From Phymorhynchus buccinoides (taxonomy: Eukaryota > Mollusca > Gastropoda > Neogastropoda > Raphitomidae), in the NCBI GenBank assembly GCA_017654935.2, contig CM065712.1, positions 16,124,375-16,188,374 of the forward strand: a stretch of DNA of 64,000 nt. Reading direction: 5' to 3'. Positions within the stretch are counted from its first letter, which is position 1; every line of letters starts with the position of its first letter. The position numbers and the translations under genes were made by a program. Positions 34,492 through 44,768 of the stretch are shown piece by piece. Below the pieces are notes generated by a model. It did not search any database and was not told the origin of the DNA. It was given only the letters and a program-made list of their open reading frames with translations.

Positions 34492-37400
34492 ATGACTACA
34501 GTGGCTGAATACATTGATCAGCTGTTGGCAGAAATGCCTGACAACCAATCGACTCTTCATGAAGTGGTTCAAAACATCATGGATGAGCCCATTCCTGGAG
34601 CAGTAAAACAGCGCTTACTCAAGCCTCTGCTCCCTGGGAAACCACGACCACCTCGCCCACCTCGCACGCGCAAGGAACAGAAGAGGACGGCCATCTTGGA
34701 TGTGTTTGACCCCCTCCCTGTTCGTCAGAAGACCCTCAGAACTATACAGGACTATCAAAAGGAGATATTAGATCTGTTTGCTCCTGTTTCCGTTGCGCCG
34801 CAACAACAAGATGACACCCTCAAATTCTACAAGGCACGATGGGCAATCGGCAAGTTCCTACGGGGCTGGCAGATGGACGTCCCTGAGGGCCACAAACTGG
34901 GTGTTGATCCAAAAATCTTCTTGGAGGGTGTTCGCACTCAAATCCATGAAAAGCTGGTAGAAGAGATCGAAGCCTTGAGTGGTGTTAAGTTCCAGCTTGC
35001 TCTCAAGGTCCAGCTTCGGAAGGGCAACCCAGACGGCAGTGAGGAGTACACAGACCCTGTGCTCCGCCACAAGCAGGAACCGATTCTTCAAGCAAGTGAA
35101 ATCAGAGAGGCACTTGACAAAGCTTTCCCCAGCATCCAGGAGACTCTTGAAAAATGGACTCAAAGAGGTTCTGGGTGGGTGGTTGATAGAGTGCAGACTC
35201 TATGGTTGGACATCGCCAGATACCAGCCCCTGAGAGGAGGCTCCTACATCGAACTACCGGCTGCAGTGAAAAACAAGAAGGCGGTTGTCAATGTGAAGAA
35301 CAGGGATGACCACTGCCTGCGATGGGCCCTCCGCTCAGCCCTGTTTCCTGTTGCTAAAAACCCGCAAAGACCCTCCAAATACCCCACCCAGGACGACCTC
35401 AACTTTGACGGGGTTGATGCTCCTACGTCAATCTCTCAGGTGTTCAAGGTTGAGCGACAAAACAACCTAGCCATCAACGTCTTTGGGTGGGACAGGGGTG
35501 TCATCATCCACCACATCAGCAAACAGTCTGAAGACAAGCCCCGCATTAACCTGCTGCTGATCGAGGAAGCTGGAAAGTTCCACTACACCTGGATCAAGGA
35601 CCTCAACCGCCTTCTCCATCAACAGAATGCCACAAACAGGCGCAAACACTTCTGCGAGCGCTGTCTTCATGGCTATTCCAGGGAAGACCTTCTCGAGTCC
35701 CACAAGCCAGAGTGCCGAGGGGTTGGGCAGACTGCAGTCCGGGTGGAGATGCCAGAGGAGGGTAAAAACAAGCTCACATTTCAGAACCACCACAAGCAGC
35801 TCCCGGCCCCCTACATCATATACGCAGACTTTGAAGCTCTCACCACCAAGGTTGAGGGTCCCCAGCTAGATCCCACAAAAAGCTACACCCAGAAAACACA
35901 GCACCACGAGGCTTGCAGTTACTGCTACATCGTGGTACGGTGTGATGGGCAGACAGAGCCACCAGTCGAATACCGCGGCCCCAATGCGGCGGAGCATTTC
36001 CTTCAAGCACTGCAGGAAGAGGAGCGCAAGATCAAGACTGTGTTGGCCAACCCAAAGGCCTTGAGGATGACACGAGAGGACTGGCGGGCCTACAACACTG
36101 CTACCACCTGTCATGTTTGTGAAAAACCGCTTGAAGGCGACTCTGTCCGCGACCACTGCCACATCACGGGAAGGTACCGTGGCGCGGCTCACAACACCTG
36201 TAATCTCAAGCTGCGGCTAAACCCAAAGACCACCACAATCCCAGTGGTCTTTCACAACCTGCGGGGGTATGACTCCCATCTGTTGATGCAGGCCGTCTCG
36301 AAGGTGGAAGGCAAGGTCTCCTGCATTCCTAACAACACAGAGAAGTACATTTCCTTTAGCCTGGGACCTCTTCGCTTCATTGACAGCGCCCAGTTCCTGC
36401 TGGCTTCTCTCGACAGGCTCGTGGCAGCCAACCAGCCAGAGGCATTCCAAATCACAGCCCGATATGAACCAGACCGGCAGAGGCGAGAGCTCCTTCTGCG
36501 TAAGGGCGTCTACCCCTACGAGTACATGGACTCTTGGGAGCGCTTCGCAGAGACCTGGCTCCCACCAAAGGAGACCTTCTACAGCAAGCTCTCCAATGAG
36601 CACATTAGTGAGAAGGACTACACCCATGCCCGAAAGGTCTGGGAGGTCTTTGGATGCCGCAACTTGGGAGATTACAGTGACCTCTACTGCCGCACAGACG
36701 TCCTACTCCTGGCAGATGTCTTCGAGGCCTTTCGGAAGACTTGCTTGCAGCAGTATGGCTTAGACCCTGCCCACTACTACACCAGCCCCGGCCTCTCTTG
36801 GGACGCCTTACTCAAGAAAACAGGTGTAGAGCTGGAGCTGCTCACAGACTATGACCAACACCTATTCATCGAGAAGGGGATGCGTGGGGGTATCTCTATG
36901 GTCTCAAAGCGCCATGCCAAAGCCAACAATCCTCTGGTCGAGGGCTATGACCCAGAAAAGCCCAGTAGCCACATCCTCTACCTGGATGCCAACAACCTGT
37001 ATGGCTGGGCCATGAGCCAACCTCTCCCCACGGGTGGCTTTCGGTGGGTGAAAGACTGCGAGCAGCTTGCACCCACCATTGCAGAGCAACCAGCAGATAG
37101 TCCAGAGGGCTACATCCTAGAGGTAGATCTGGAGTACCCAAGTGAGCTGCACAAGGCGCACAACGCCTACCCGCTAGCTCCAGAGCGCATGGTGGTCCCA
37201 AAGGAGTGGATGTCGGAGTACCAGCACAGTCTCCTTGGCGTTGGGGTGGCGCCAACAGAGGTTGAGAAGTTGGTACCGAACCTCCGCAACAAGGAACGCT
37301 ATGTGCTCCACTATCGAAATCTCCAGCAGTACATGTTTCTAGGCATGCGTCTCACAAAGATTCACCGGGCCCTTTGCTTTGAGCAGAGCCCTTGGATGGA

Positions 37401-38298
37401 GCCCTACATCCGGATGAACACTGAGCTCCGGAAGAAAGCTACGAGCGACTTTGAGAAGGACCTGTACAAGCTCATGAACAACTCAGTGTTCGGAAAGACG
37501 ATGGAAAATCTGAGAAGACGAGTCAATGTGAAGCTCGTGCGTGCAAGTGAGGAAGACAAGCTACGCCGCCTGATAGCTAGCCCGGCGTTCGCACGGGCCA
37601 ACATCTTTGATGATGATCTGGCAGCAGTTCAGATGCACAAGAGCCGCCTGGTTCTTAACAAACCTGTTTATGTGGGGATGGCCGTCCTAGATCTCTCGAA
37701 AAGCCTGATGTACGACTTCTACTACAACCAGCTGAAGGTAGAGTACGGCGAGCGCTGTCAGTTGTTGTACACAGACACCGACAGCCTGCTCCTCGAGATC
37801 CAGACCGAGGATGTTTACAAGGACATGGCTAGGCATGCAGACCTCTATGACACGTCTGACTTCCCCAAAGACCATCCACTACACAACATGGCCAACAAGA
37901 AGGTTCTGGGGATAATGAAAGACGAGTGCGCTGGGCGGCCAATTGCTGAATATGTAGGCCTGCGGCCAAAGATGTACTCCATCCTCGAGGTATGTGGCCA
38001 GAACATCAAGAAGGCCAAGGGCGTTAAAAAGAGCGTGGTGAAGAAGCACATCCGGCACGAGCAGTACAAAGAGGCTCTATTCGAAAAGAAGACCTTCCGC
38101 CATGGCATGGATGTCCTCCGGTCAGAGCGACATCGCATCTACGGGCAGCACCTGAACAAGGTGTCGCTATCACCCTTCGACTCCAAGCGTTGGATAGACG
38201 AAAATGGGGTGGACACGATGGCCTATGGGCACAAAAACGCCCTTCCGGCTGGCGCGGCTGAGATGGATGCGTACATCGATGAACTGCTCAACGTTTGA
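34492..38298 (+). CDS. Protein-primed family B DNA polymerase, 1268 aa, copy B
   Basis: All exonuclease, zinc, endonuclease VII-like and polymerase motifs described for copy A are intact. It has V77 and P103 where copy A has F and L, both in the N-terminal region before any recognised motif. The second change falls in the loop of a GTTGC/GCAAC hairpin without changing its stem. ATG at 34492, 36 nt after the zinc-protein stop. It converges with the integrase, overlapping its end by 11 nt. Confidence 0.95.
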   Translation: MTTVAEYIDQLLAEMPDNQSTLHEVVQNIMDEPIPGAVKQRLLKPLLPGKPRPPRPPRTRKEQKRTAILDVFDPLPVRQKTLRTIQDYQKEILDLFAPVSVAPQQQDDTLKFYKARWAIGKFLRGWQMDVPEGHKLGVDPKIFLEGVRTQIHEKLVEEIEALSGVKFQLALKVQLRKGNPDGSEEYTDPVLRHKQEPILQASEIREALDKAFPSIQETLEKWTQRGSGWVVDRVQTLWLDIARYQPLRGGSYIELPAAVKNKKAVVNVKNRDDHCLRWALRSALFPVAKNPQRPSKYPTQDDLNFDGVDAPTSISQVFKVERQNNLAINVFGWDRGVIIHHISKQSEDKPRINLLLIEEAGKFHYTWIKDLNRLLHQQNATNRRKHFCERCLHGYSREDLLESHKPECRGVGQTAVRVEMPEEGKNKLTFQNHHKQLPAPYIIYADFEALTTKVEGPQLDPTKSYTQKTQHHEACSYCYIVVRCDGQTEPPVEYRGPNAAEHFLQALQEEERKIKTVLANPKALRMTREDWRAYNTATTCHVCEKPLEGDSVRDHCHITGRYRGAAHNTCNLKLRLNPKTTTIPVVFHNLRGYDSHLLMQAVSKVEGKVSCIPNNTEKYISFSLGPLRFIDSAQFLLASLDRLVAANQPEAFQITARYEPDRQRRELLLRKGVYPYEYMDSWERFAETWLPPKETFYSKLSNEHISEKDYTHARKVWEVFGCRNLGDYSDLYCRTDVLLLADVFEAFRKTCLQQYGLDPAHYYTSPGLSWDALLKKTGVELELLTDYDQHLFIEKGMRGGISMVSKRHAKANNPLVEGYDPEKPSSHILYLDANNLYGWAMSQPLPTGGFRWVKDCEQLAPTIAEQPADSPEGYILEVDLEYPSELHKAHNAYPLAPERMVVPKEWMSEYQHSLLGVGVAPTEVEKLVPNLRNKERYVLHYRNLQQYMFLGMRLTKIHRALCFEQSPWMEPYIRMNTELRKKATSDFEKDLYKLMNNSVFGKTMENLRRRVNVKLVRASEEDKLRRLIASPAFARANIFDDDLAAVQMHKSRLVLNKPVYVGMAVLDLSKSLMYDFYYNQLKVEYGERCQLLYTDTDSLLLEIQTEDVYKDMARHADLYDTSDFPKDHPLHNMANKKVLGIMKDECAGRPIAEYVGLRPKMYSILEVCGQNIKKAKGVKKSVVKKHIRHEQYKEALFEKKTFRHGMDVLRSERHRIYGQHLNKVSLSPFDSKRWIDENGVDTMAYGHKNALPAGAAEMDAYIDELLNV

Positions 38299-39286
38299 GG
38301 ACCCCTTCCGGCGGAAGTTGGGTGTCGTGGGACACCACCAGAAGCTCCTCGCGAACAAAGCCTCGAGGTGGGCCATCCAGCAGATAGTAGAGCACGGGCT
38401 CCCCGGTCTTGGTCACCGAGCGTCCAGGCCGGTACACCTGGAGGGACCATACTGGGTCTGTAGCACGACGGCGGCCGCCCTCCAGCTCACCAGGCTGGTA
38501 GAGGAAGCGAACACCAACTCCAGAAGGGAGCTTTTGCTCTCGAAGACCAACAGGACGACCAGGAACTGCCGAAGAGGGTTTTTGTGCCACAAATCGTGTC
38601 CTTATGGCCTCAGAAGGCCGCTTGCCAGTCAGTCTGGTCACTTCACCGTTCAGGGTAGCAACGACTGCGGGTAGACGAGCTACCCACTCAGAAGACCGCC
38701 CAGAAGATAAGCGCATCTCTTGAGCATACTGGTGCCCAAAGAGCCGTTCAGCCAAGGTCCGGTTCCAGCGTTCTACGATGCCTTGGTCCCGGTGGACATC
38801 CACTCGACCGCGTCTGACCTTGACCCCATGCTTTGTAAGCAGCTGGGAGACAGCGCCCATGAACTCGCGCCCCGGGTCAACCTGGAGAAGCTTAGGCCAC
38901 TGTAGTAGGCCCCGTCTGTAGATGCGAGACAGGGCATCGGCGACCTCTGCCGCGGTCTTGTTTGAGAGGGGCTCTGCCTCCTTGTAACGGCTGGCGATGT
39001 CGACCACCGTGAGAGCATAACGAAAGGTCTTTCGTCCCACACGATCATGTGGAAGGAAAAGGAGGTCAGCCTGGTGGACCTCGTTGGGTGTCTGCACATC
39101 AAATTTGGGCCGAGGTATGCGCCGAGGGGCCGGCAGATAGATTTGCCAGATGGCCTGCTTCTTGAGCCAGGCCCGGGCCGCATCTTCAGGGACCTTGGCA
39201 GCAGACGCCAGCTTCTTGATGGCTGTGAGCCCCTTCCAGTAGCCCCTTGGGCTGTAGTATAGGGCAGAGAGCTTACTGTCGGTCAT
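38288..39286 (-). CDS. Polinton DDE (rve) integrase, about 332 aa, copy B
   Basis: Same protein as in copy A, triad D74/D137/E172. The ATG at 39284-39286 follows the same GCTACT hairpin. The frame is open upstream to 39370 without another ATG. Confidence 0.9.
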   Translation of the reverse strand: MTDSKLSALYYSPRGYWKGLTAIKKLASAAKVPEDAARAWLKKQAIWQIYLPAPRRIPRPKFDVQTPNEVHQADLLFLPHDRVGRKTFRYALTVVDIASRYKEAEPLSNKTAAEVADALSRIYRRGLLQWPKLLQVDPGREFMGAVSQLLTKHGVKVRRGRVDVHRDQGIVERWNRTLAERLFGHQYAQEMRLSSGRSSEWVARLPAVVATLNGEVTRLTGKRPSEAIRTRFVAQKPSSAVPGRPVGLREQKLPSGVGVRFLYQPGELEGGRRRATDPVWSLQVYRPGRSVTKTGEPVLYYLLDGPPRGFVREELLVVSHDTQLPPEGVLKR

Positions 39287-39395
39287 GGCTAGTAGCAAAG
39301 CTACTGAAATATTCCAGAAGGTCGAGCAATCTCCAACAGGCTTCAGCCACAGGCTCTGGCAGCTGTCCAAAAAATTGTTGGGGCTGATCTAGAGA

Positions 39396-39824
39396 TCATG
39401 GTCTCTTTGAGATCTTGTAAGCCACCAGGCCCGTGGCTACCATCCCAAGGACAACGAAGGCAATCTCATGGTCTTTTTGCTCATTGCTGGGAACATAGAA
39501 ATCAGAGAGCTGAGGCTCTGCCTCCAGAGGACCAAGGTTTTTGCCAAATACATGGGAGTACTCCTGCATAGCAGCATCAACATCCTGAAATGTCCGGACT
39601 GCGTGGTTCTGGCGTTTGAGCTCTTCATTTATCCAGTCAAGATGTTCTATACGTTTCTTGGACCATGCTGCTTGAGCGGCTTGGAGCTGTTCTACTGCTT
39701 TGTCATGGCGTTTGCGTTCTTCATTTGCTTTTGAGGAATGTAGAAGGGAGAAGACGTAGTTTGATCCACTGAAGGCAAGGGCGTTTACAAGTGCACCGCC
39801 AACCATCATCGCAACTGAGGCCAT
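39396..39824 (-). CDS. Polinton membrane/coiled-coil protein, 142 aa, copy B
   Basis: Identical to the copy A protein: two terminal hydrophobic segments around a charged helix. It ends 109 nt upstream of the integrase ATG. Confidence 0.7.
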   Translation of the reverse strand: MASVAMMVGGALVNALAFSGSNYVFSLLHSSKANEERKRHDKAVEQLQAAQAAWSKKRIEHLDWINEELKRQNHAVRTFQDVDAAMQEYSHVFGKNLGPLEAEPQLSDFYVPSNEQKDHEIAFVVLGMVATGLVAYKISKRP

Positions 39825-39845
39825 GTTGTATTTTCACCACCCCGT

Positions 39846-40085
39846 CTACTTCAAAAGGTTGGCTGGGATGATACCCTGCTTGACCAGCACGTCTTTGGTA
39901 GCCATGGCCAGACCAACATCCAACACGACCATGCTGATGTCATACGCGTTGAGGTCGAGCTTTGGGGTGGTACCCTTGAGCAGTTTCTTTCCCAGCTGGG
40001 CGTACCCTATTGCTATTCCGCAAACCACTGCGGAATGGTAGGCGGCGTCGGCCAGCATTTTACCGTCTATGCCTGCAGAAGCCAT
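39846..40085 (-). CDS. Small hydrophobic protein, 79 aa, copy B
   Basis: Identical to copy A, including the internal ATTCCGCA/TGCGGAAT hairpin. It sits 12 nt after the Pro-rich gene and 21 nt before the 142-aa gene. Confidence 0.65.
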   Translation of the reverse strand: MASAGIDGKMLADAAYHSAVVCGIAIGYAQLGKKLLKGTTPKLDLNAYDISMVVLDVGLAMATKDVLVKQGIIPANLLK

Positions 40086-40097
40086 GACGACACGTCA

Positions 40098-40577
40098 CTA
40101 TTGCATATAGAACGGGTCTGCTCCTGTGTTCAATTGCTCAGCAGCAGTGGGTGGGGGCTTTTTGTCTGCGGGTGGTGGTGCGTGCTGCACATTGTTTGTT
40201 GCGCTGCAACGCTGCAGGAGAAAGGCAAGACTGGCAACCCCGACACCACCAAGAATGTAGGGCATCCAGTCTCGCTCTGTTGGGTGAGATTGTGCCGGAG
40301 GTACAGCAGGGGGCTCACGGGCAGGTGGTGATGGCTCCGCCTCAGGGGGCTTACGGGCAGGTGGTGATGGCTCCGCCTCAGGGGGCTCACGGGCAGGCTG
40401 GAGAGCTGTTTTTGCTTCACGCAGTTCAGCCAGAAGACGTTCTTGTTTGGCCTTCCTTGCAGCAGCACCCTTTCGCCCAGCCTCAACTTTCTGAGGGTCC
40501 TTCTGTCGCGGCCCGGTCACTCTCTCCGAAGTCGTCTCGCTCAGTGGTGGTTCCATTATTGTTTGTCGTTCCCACAT
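40098..40577 (-). CDS. Pro-rich single-pass membrane protein, about 159 aa, copy B
   Basis: Same three Pro-Glu repeats and membrane helix as copy A. The repeat number is conserved, so no slippage has occurred between the copies in this easily changed region. That supports a very recent split. Confidence 0.65.
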   Translation of the reverse strand: MWERQTIMEPPLSETTSERVTGPRQKDPQKVEAGRKGAAARKAKQERLLAELREAKTALQPAREPPEAEPSPPARKPPEAEPSPPAREPPAVPPAQSHPTERDWMPYILGGVGVASLAFLLQRCSATNNVQHAPPPADKKPPPTAAEQLNTGADPFYMQ

Positions 40578-41256
40578 TATGAGGTGCGCACCTGTGTCCA
40601 AATTGGCAATGCTTAACGGTGGTCAGCGCCGCTGTGACGGGGGCAAGGTACATGCCGTAGCGGTGATACAGCTCACAAGTGGCGTTGCTCAGGGCATGTC
40701 CAACGAAGGGGTCTTCTTCAAGGTCAGCCACCAGTTTGGGCCTGTTTTCGGGTGGGATGGGTAGCAGGACACTTGCCGCAAGTGCGTAGAGGCGGAGAGC
40801 TGATTCGCCCAGTGTCTTCGTCATTGCTGCTCCAAGTCGTGCCTCGTACCGGACGTAGAGCTGGTCGATGCGTTCGTCAGACATGGTGTCGATCTGGTCG
40901 ACTGTGACAGTCCGCCCCTTTTCTATCAGAGAGTACTGTCGGGCTTGGCCGCCGGCAACCAAAGCGGCGAGTCTGGCACGTTTATTCGTGTTTCTACTAC
41001 TAGTAGTAGCGGCATCGCTGCAGGTAGTAGTACTACTAGGTGCTGCGTGATCTTGCGTCGAAAGCTGGTCGTCCTCCAGGTTGCTTTGCAACAGCTGGTC
41101 GATGAGTTCATCACAGTCCATCTCGCAACCGAAAGCAGTAAGTATTGTGGCGATGAGATGCTTGATACGTTGCCAGAGTCTAATATATTCGTAGACGCCG
41201 AGCCCTAGGACTCCAAAAATTATGATCTGACATCCAAGCAGAAAAGCTTCCCACAT
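40483..41256 (-). CDS. Conserved 257-aa protein with N-terminal membrane segment, copy B
   Basis: As copy A, with R in place of Q in GGQA(Q/R)QYS. Both DNA palindromes in the Ser/Thr region are kept. Confidence 0.7.
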   Translation of the reverse strand: MWEAFLLGCQIIIFGVLGLGVYEYIRLWQRIKHLIATILTAFGCEMDCDELIDQLLQSNLEDDQLSTQDHAAPSSTTTCSDAATTSSRNTNKRARLAALVAGGQARQYSLIEKGRTVTVDQIDTMSDERIDQLYVRYEARLGAAMTKTLGESALRLYALAASVLLPIPPENRPKLVADLEEDPFVGHALSNATCELYHRYGMYLAPVTAALTTVKHCQFGHRCAPHNVGTTNNNGTTTERDDFGESDRAATEGPSES

Positions 41257-41277
41257 GCTTATATTATATAACTGCAC

Positions 41278-41928
41278 CTAGACAACCATATAAGCAGCTG
41301 GCTGATCAGTCTTCAGCAGAAGCTTTGCATGCTTAGTTTGTGATAAACACTGCCGAACTGCATCTCGTTCCTGTTTGGAAGGAATCACGTCATTTTCTCG
41401 TAAGCAGTCTTCAAAGGAGTCACGGTCTTTGCAGTGGAACAGAGCCACCCAGCGTGTCTGTTCTCGAAGATCCTTGAGAACCGTGTTGTATTTCTGCGTC
41501 AGGACCCATACGCTTTGCTCTGCATGGCGACCACTGAACGCTAGTTCAGAAAGCACGTCCTTTTTCTTCGTGAGGGCCTTGGACGCAGCACAGTCGTCGA
41601 TGAGGTATAGCGTCGGCTCCCCAGCAAACAGCTGGTAGAATGCTCGCAGGTAGTCATGAAGCCTCTCACCGGGGTCGACTATGAAAACTTCAGGGTCTTG
41701 CCAAACCCAGCGTCGTGACTGATAGGTCTTGTTGTATTTGACCGTGGGGCAGAGGATCACAATGTGCCGGTAAACATGTCTGTAGAAGCCCTCCAGAAGA
41801 TCCAGAATAAAGACAGTTTTACCACAGCCTGTTTGTCCACAAATGATAGCTGAGTGAGGGTCTTTTGGGAGCAGATGGGAGTCGATAGCAGACTGTAACT
41901 TAGTAGATAGCCCCTTGGTACCGGGCAT
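41278..41928 (-). CDS. A32-like DNA-packaging ATPase, copy B
   Basis: Identical to the copy A protein with intact Walker A (GQTGCGKT) and Walker B (LYLIDD). It overlaps the end of the capsid gene by 29 nt. Confidence 0.88.
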   Translation of the reverse strand: MPGTKGLSTKLQSAIDSHLLPKDPHSAIICGQTGCGKTVFILDLLEGFYRHVYRHIVILCPTVKYNKTYQSRRWVWQDPEVFIVDPGERLHDYLRAFYQLFAGEPTLYLIDDCAASKALTKKKDVLSELAFSGRHAEQSVWVLTQKYNTVLKDLREQTRWVALFHCKDRDSFEDCLRENDVIPSKQERDAVRQCLSQTKHAKLLLKTDQPAAYMVV

Positions 41929-43201
41929 CTTCGATGTTGAGTTGTGCATCCATGATGACATACAGGTAAACGTTCAATGGGCCTGCTGCTTCAGCTTTCT
42001 TTGTGATCTGGATGGTCACACCTTCACTGGCATTTTCCACCCTCCGGCCTGTTCCATGCAGCTGATCATCATCTGTACACCGCAGGTCCAGCCACAGGGC
42101 GTATTTGGTGGTCAGGAACTCTCCCAGGGAGACGTCGGCTAGTGCCAGGTCTTTTGCCACCACAGCCACCTCGGGGTGGCGCTTGCTTCCTGAGGCAAAG
42201 AACTTTCTGGCCTCGTCCCACTGCTGGTAGGCCCGCAGCCCTTGGCTGTACAGCTGGTTGGGCACGCCCTCGATGGTGACCTCCACTTTACTGATCTTGG
42301 GGTTGTAGAAGGCCTCAGTTTCACGGGCGAATTCTGCACCACTTGTGGCAGGGTCCTCAAACAGCATGAGGAGGCCTTTCATGCTCCTTGCTGGAACGTT
42401 CAGGTTGATGTTCCACAGGGTGTCTGACTTGTCCTTGGTGATTTTTCTGTGCCGAAGAACACGCTCATACAGGATGGCAAGGCGTCCAGAATACTGGGTG
42501 CGGATCATGCGAGCCAGTTCAGGCTGTGTCACCATGTCGTATTCCAGACAGACGTTGTCAATGGTGTATGACGCGGCAGGGTTTGAGGACTTTAAGACTT
42601 TTGAGTAGTCATTGAATGTCAGTTCATACTCCAGGCGGTCTCCCAGGGCGCTTTGGTAGAAAGGCATGTGACTCTCCAGAAGCTCGAAATCGAGAGGCAC
42701 ATAGAAGCGGCTGCCATAGGTATCAGCAATGGCCTTGTCTTCTGCCTGTGAGTCATCACCATCCCCAGCACCGACCCGCAGTTTTGTTGTGTTTTGCTCG
42801 TCAGAAGTGTCGAGACCCTGGTAGTGGGCATTCTGCCGCTCTTGGGCCGTTTTCCACAGGTCACTGTAGCAGTAGTACGTGTCAGAGTCATCGATGGACA
42901 TGACCTCGTTTCCACTGATCTTGATCGAAGTCTTCTTCACCACAGCCCGGCCAAGGTTTTGAACCACAGTCCTGTTAGCATCATCGGAGTTCAGAGAGAT
43001 GACAAACGCCAGGCGTGCAGTGCCTGGCACCACAACGTCATGAGGCCCAAGGTTTGGGAAGCGAACCAGCAGCTGTTGGTTCTGGTCAATGGTGCTGGGG
43101 TTGTTGGTGATTACGACTGACTGTCGAATACCTTTGACACCAAGCGGGTCTCGCAGTCTGCGATACGGGTTGAGTTTTCGTCCGAATTGGCTGGCTGCCA
43201 T
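41900..43201 (-). CDS. Major capsid protein (double jelly-roll hexon-type), copy B
   Basis: 433 aa with no amino-acid difference from copy A. It starts in AATAATGGC and shares the hairpin-bearing promoter with the coiled-coil gene. Confidence 0.8.
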   Translation of the reverse strand: MAASQFGRKLNPYRRLRDPLGVKGIRQSVVITNNPSTIDQNQQLLVRFPNLGPHDVVVPGTARLAFVISLNSDDANRTVVQNLGRAVVKKTSIKISGNEVMSIDDSDTYYCYSDLWKTAQERQNAHYQGLDTSDEQNTTKLRVGAGDGDDSQAEDKAIADTYGSRFYVPLDFELLESHMPFYQSALGDRLEYELTFNDYSKVLKSSNPAASYTIDNVCLEYDMVTQPELARMIRTQYSGRLAILYERVLRHRKITKDKSDTLWNINLNVPARSMKGLLMLFEDPATSGAEFARETEAFYNPKISKVEVTIEGVPNQLYSQGLRAYQQWDEARKFFASGSKRHPEVAVVAKDLALADVSLGEFLTTKYALWLDLRCTDDDQLHGTGRRVENASEGVTIQITKKAEAAGPLNVYLYVIMDAQLNIEDARYQGAIY

Positions 43202-43370
43202 TATTGTGGTCGCTGTATGTTTTGAAGGAACAGCAACAAGCTATATATAACGAAGTTATAGTCAGCAACAATGGCACTATAGCGAAGCTATAATGTTTAT
43301 TGAAGCGCGTGACTCATTCGTTTAATAGGCACAAGCTATGTTATTACTATAGCGAAGCTATATCAGAATA
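43202..43370. promoter_or_regulatory. Bidirectional promoter region with three hairpins, copy B
   Basis: The two TATAGC-GAA-GCTATA elements (43278-43292, 43348-43362) and one TATAAC-GAA-GTTATA element (43246-43260) are conserved in complement. A single substitution (TTTTGAAGGAAC for TTCTGAAGGAAC) lies in the weak GTTC repeat near the capsid start. Confidence 0.6.
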
Positions 43371-44735
43371 ATGGCTGACCTCGCGCTGTTTGATGACCTA
43401 TTCGATGACGACGGTGATGTTCCAGAGGCAGATGACGATGATGTTGGTGTTGTTTACAACACTAACATTGACATTATGCCAATTTCATCACATGCAACAC
43501 CGTTGGTGTTGCAACAACCGTTGCAACACCCGTTGCAACAAGAGCTCCTGCAGTCAGCGGTTGATGACTATTACAATGCTCTGGCCAGAAAGGGTCAAAC
43601 ACCAGTGCTTGGTAGGGACCCCTCAAAGTTTCAGCTCGTTGGTGGGCAGCTCCGACTGAAGGCCTATCCTAGTCTGGGCCTAACAAATAGTCGTACCAGC
43701 GAACCGCTTTCTCTTGCCACTGTTGCAGGCCGGCCTGGTGGTGGAAAAGCCGTCAGAGAAGAGCTGGGCTTTGTTGGTTGGTTACGAGCGCGAAATGTGC
43801 TGCCTCGACAAGCAATCAAAGCCCTCCAAACTGCTAGCAGTGAACTGGAAGGGGCGGCTGCAGCCATAGCAAAGCCAATTGAGCTCCAAGACCTCGGGGC
43901 TGTTGCTCAGCATGCCAAAGATGCCTCAGATGTTGCTGAACATGCGCTCACGGCCTTCCAGAAAATGGAGTCAACATTGACAGGTGCCGAGATAGACAAG
44001 ATCCTTGGAACCCTCCAGGATTCGCCCCTCAATCTCCGAGAACTGCGGGGCCTGGATAAAGCACTGCAGACTGTCAGAGGTGAGCTTACCAACAACTTAG
44101 CAAAACTGTCTGAAATTGACAGTCATATCGCTCTTGAGAAGCGAAAGTTGGACACAGAAGGTGTTGATGAATTTAGCAGGCGCCGTGTTGCTGAGCGGCT
44201 GCGAAATCTGGAAGATGAGCGTGCTGCTCGCCTTGAAGCGGCATCAGCAAATAAAGAAGCTCTTCGTTCCCAAATCAATCGCATCAGGGAGACAATTGGC
44301 CGACTCCTCCATGAGAATACAACGCTTGCAGAGCGTGTCCGCACTCTCTTCCGTGAGCAAGGCATCACAATAGCGTCAATTCTCACAGCAGTCGGAATGG
44401 CCATCTCAACCCTGGTGCTGGCCCTGACTGGGGGTGGAGGAGGCAGTGCATCAACACCTGGTGGTACGCCAACACCACCGACAGATAAAGTCGGACTCAA
44501 GGAGTGGGTAAAAAAACACCTACAAAACCTTGGGCGTGCCCTGGCCAAACTGGCTGGTAAGGCGGCTGCTGCACTCCCAGGCATCATTGGTTCCATCGTC
44601 TCTTGGCTCCTCTCCCTCCTCGCAAAGACAGCCGGCTGGCTGGTTGAAAACCTGTGGGCCATAGTTTTAGCTGTTGGAGGACTTCTTCTGGTGGCTGCCC
44701 GTGACCACTTATCGCGCAGCAACAATCGAAAGTGA
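43371..44735 (+). CDS. Coiled-coil membrane protein, 454 aa, intact copy
   Basis: Single open frame, the reference for the frameshifted copy A gene. The acidic N-terminus (residues 1-33, mostly Asp) is followed by a Gln/Thr-rich stretch encoded by repeated GTTGCAAC palindromes. A long alpha-helical coiled coil covers about residues 130-325. A hydrophobic helix lies at about 335-355, a Gly-rich linker next, and a further hydrophobic region at about 400-445 before a basic tail. It belongs to the coiled-coil proteins of Polintons (PC-type in older naming, from memory). A membrane-linked scaffold role in the virion is inference. Confidence 0.8.
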   Translation: MADLALFDDLFDDDGDVPEADDDDVGVVYNTNIDIMPISSHATPLVLQQPLQHPLQQELLQSAVDDYYNALARKGQTPVLGRDPSKFQLVGGQLRLKAYPSLGLTNSRTSEPLSLATVAGRPGGGKAVREELGFVGWLRARNVLPRQAIKALQTASSELEGAAAAIAKPIELQDLGAVAQHAKDASDVAEHALTAFQKMESTLTGAEIDKILGTLQDSPLNLRELRGLDKALQTVRGELTNNLAKLSEIDSHIALEKRKLDTEGVDEFSRRRVAERLRNLEDERAARLEAASANKEALRSQINRIRETIGRLLHENTTLAERVRTLFREQGITIASILTAVGMAISTLVLALTGGGGGSASTPGGTPTPPTDKVGLKEWVKKHLQNLGRALAKLAGKAAAALPGIIGSIVSWLLSLLAKTAGWLVENLWAIVLAVGGLLLVAARDHLSRSNNRK

Positions 44736-44738
44736 CGT

Positions 44739-44768
44739 TGATGTTGTTCCTTTGGAACAGTAACATCA
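44739..44768. terminator. Hairpin between convergent genes, copy B
   Basis: Complement of 5091-5120, unchanged: TGATGTT, then GTTCC-TTT-GGAAC, with the AGT bulge on the other side. Confidence 0.5.
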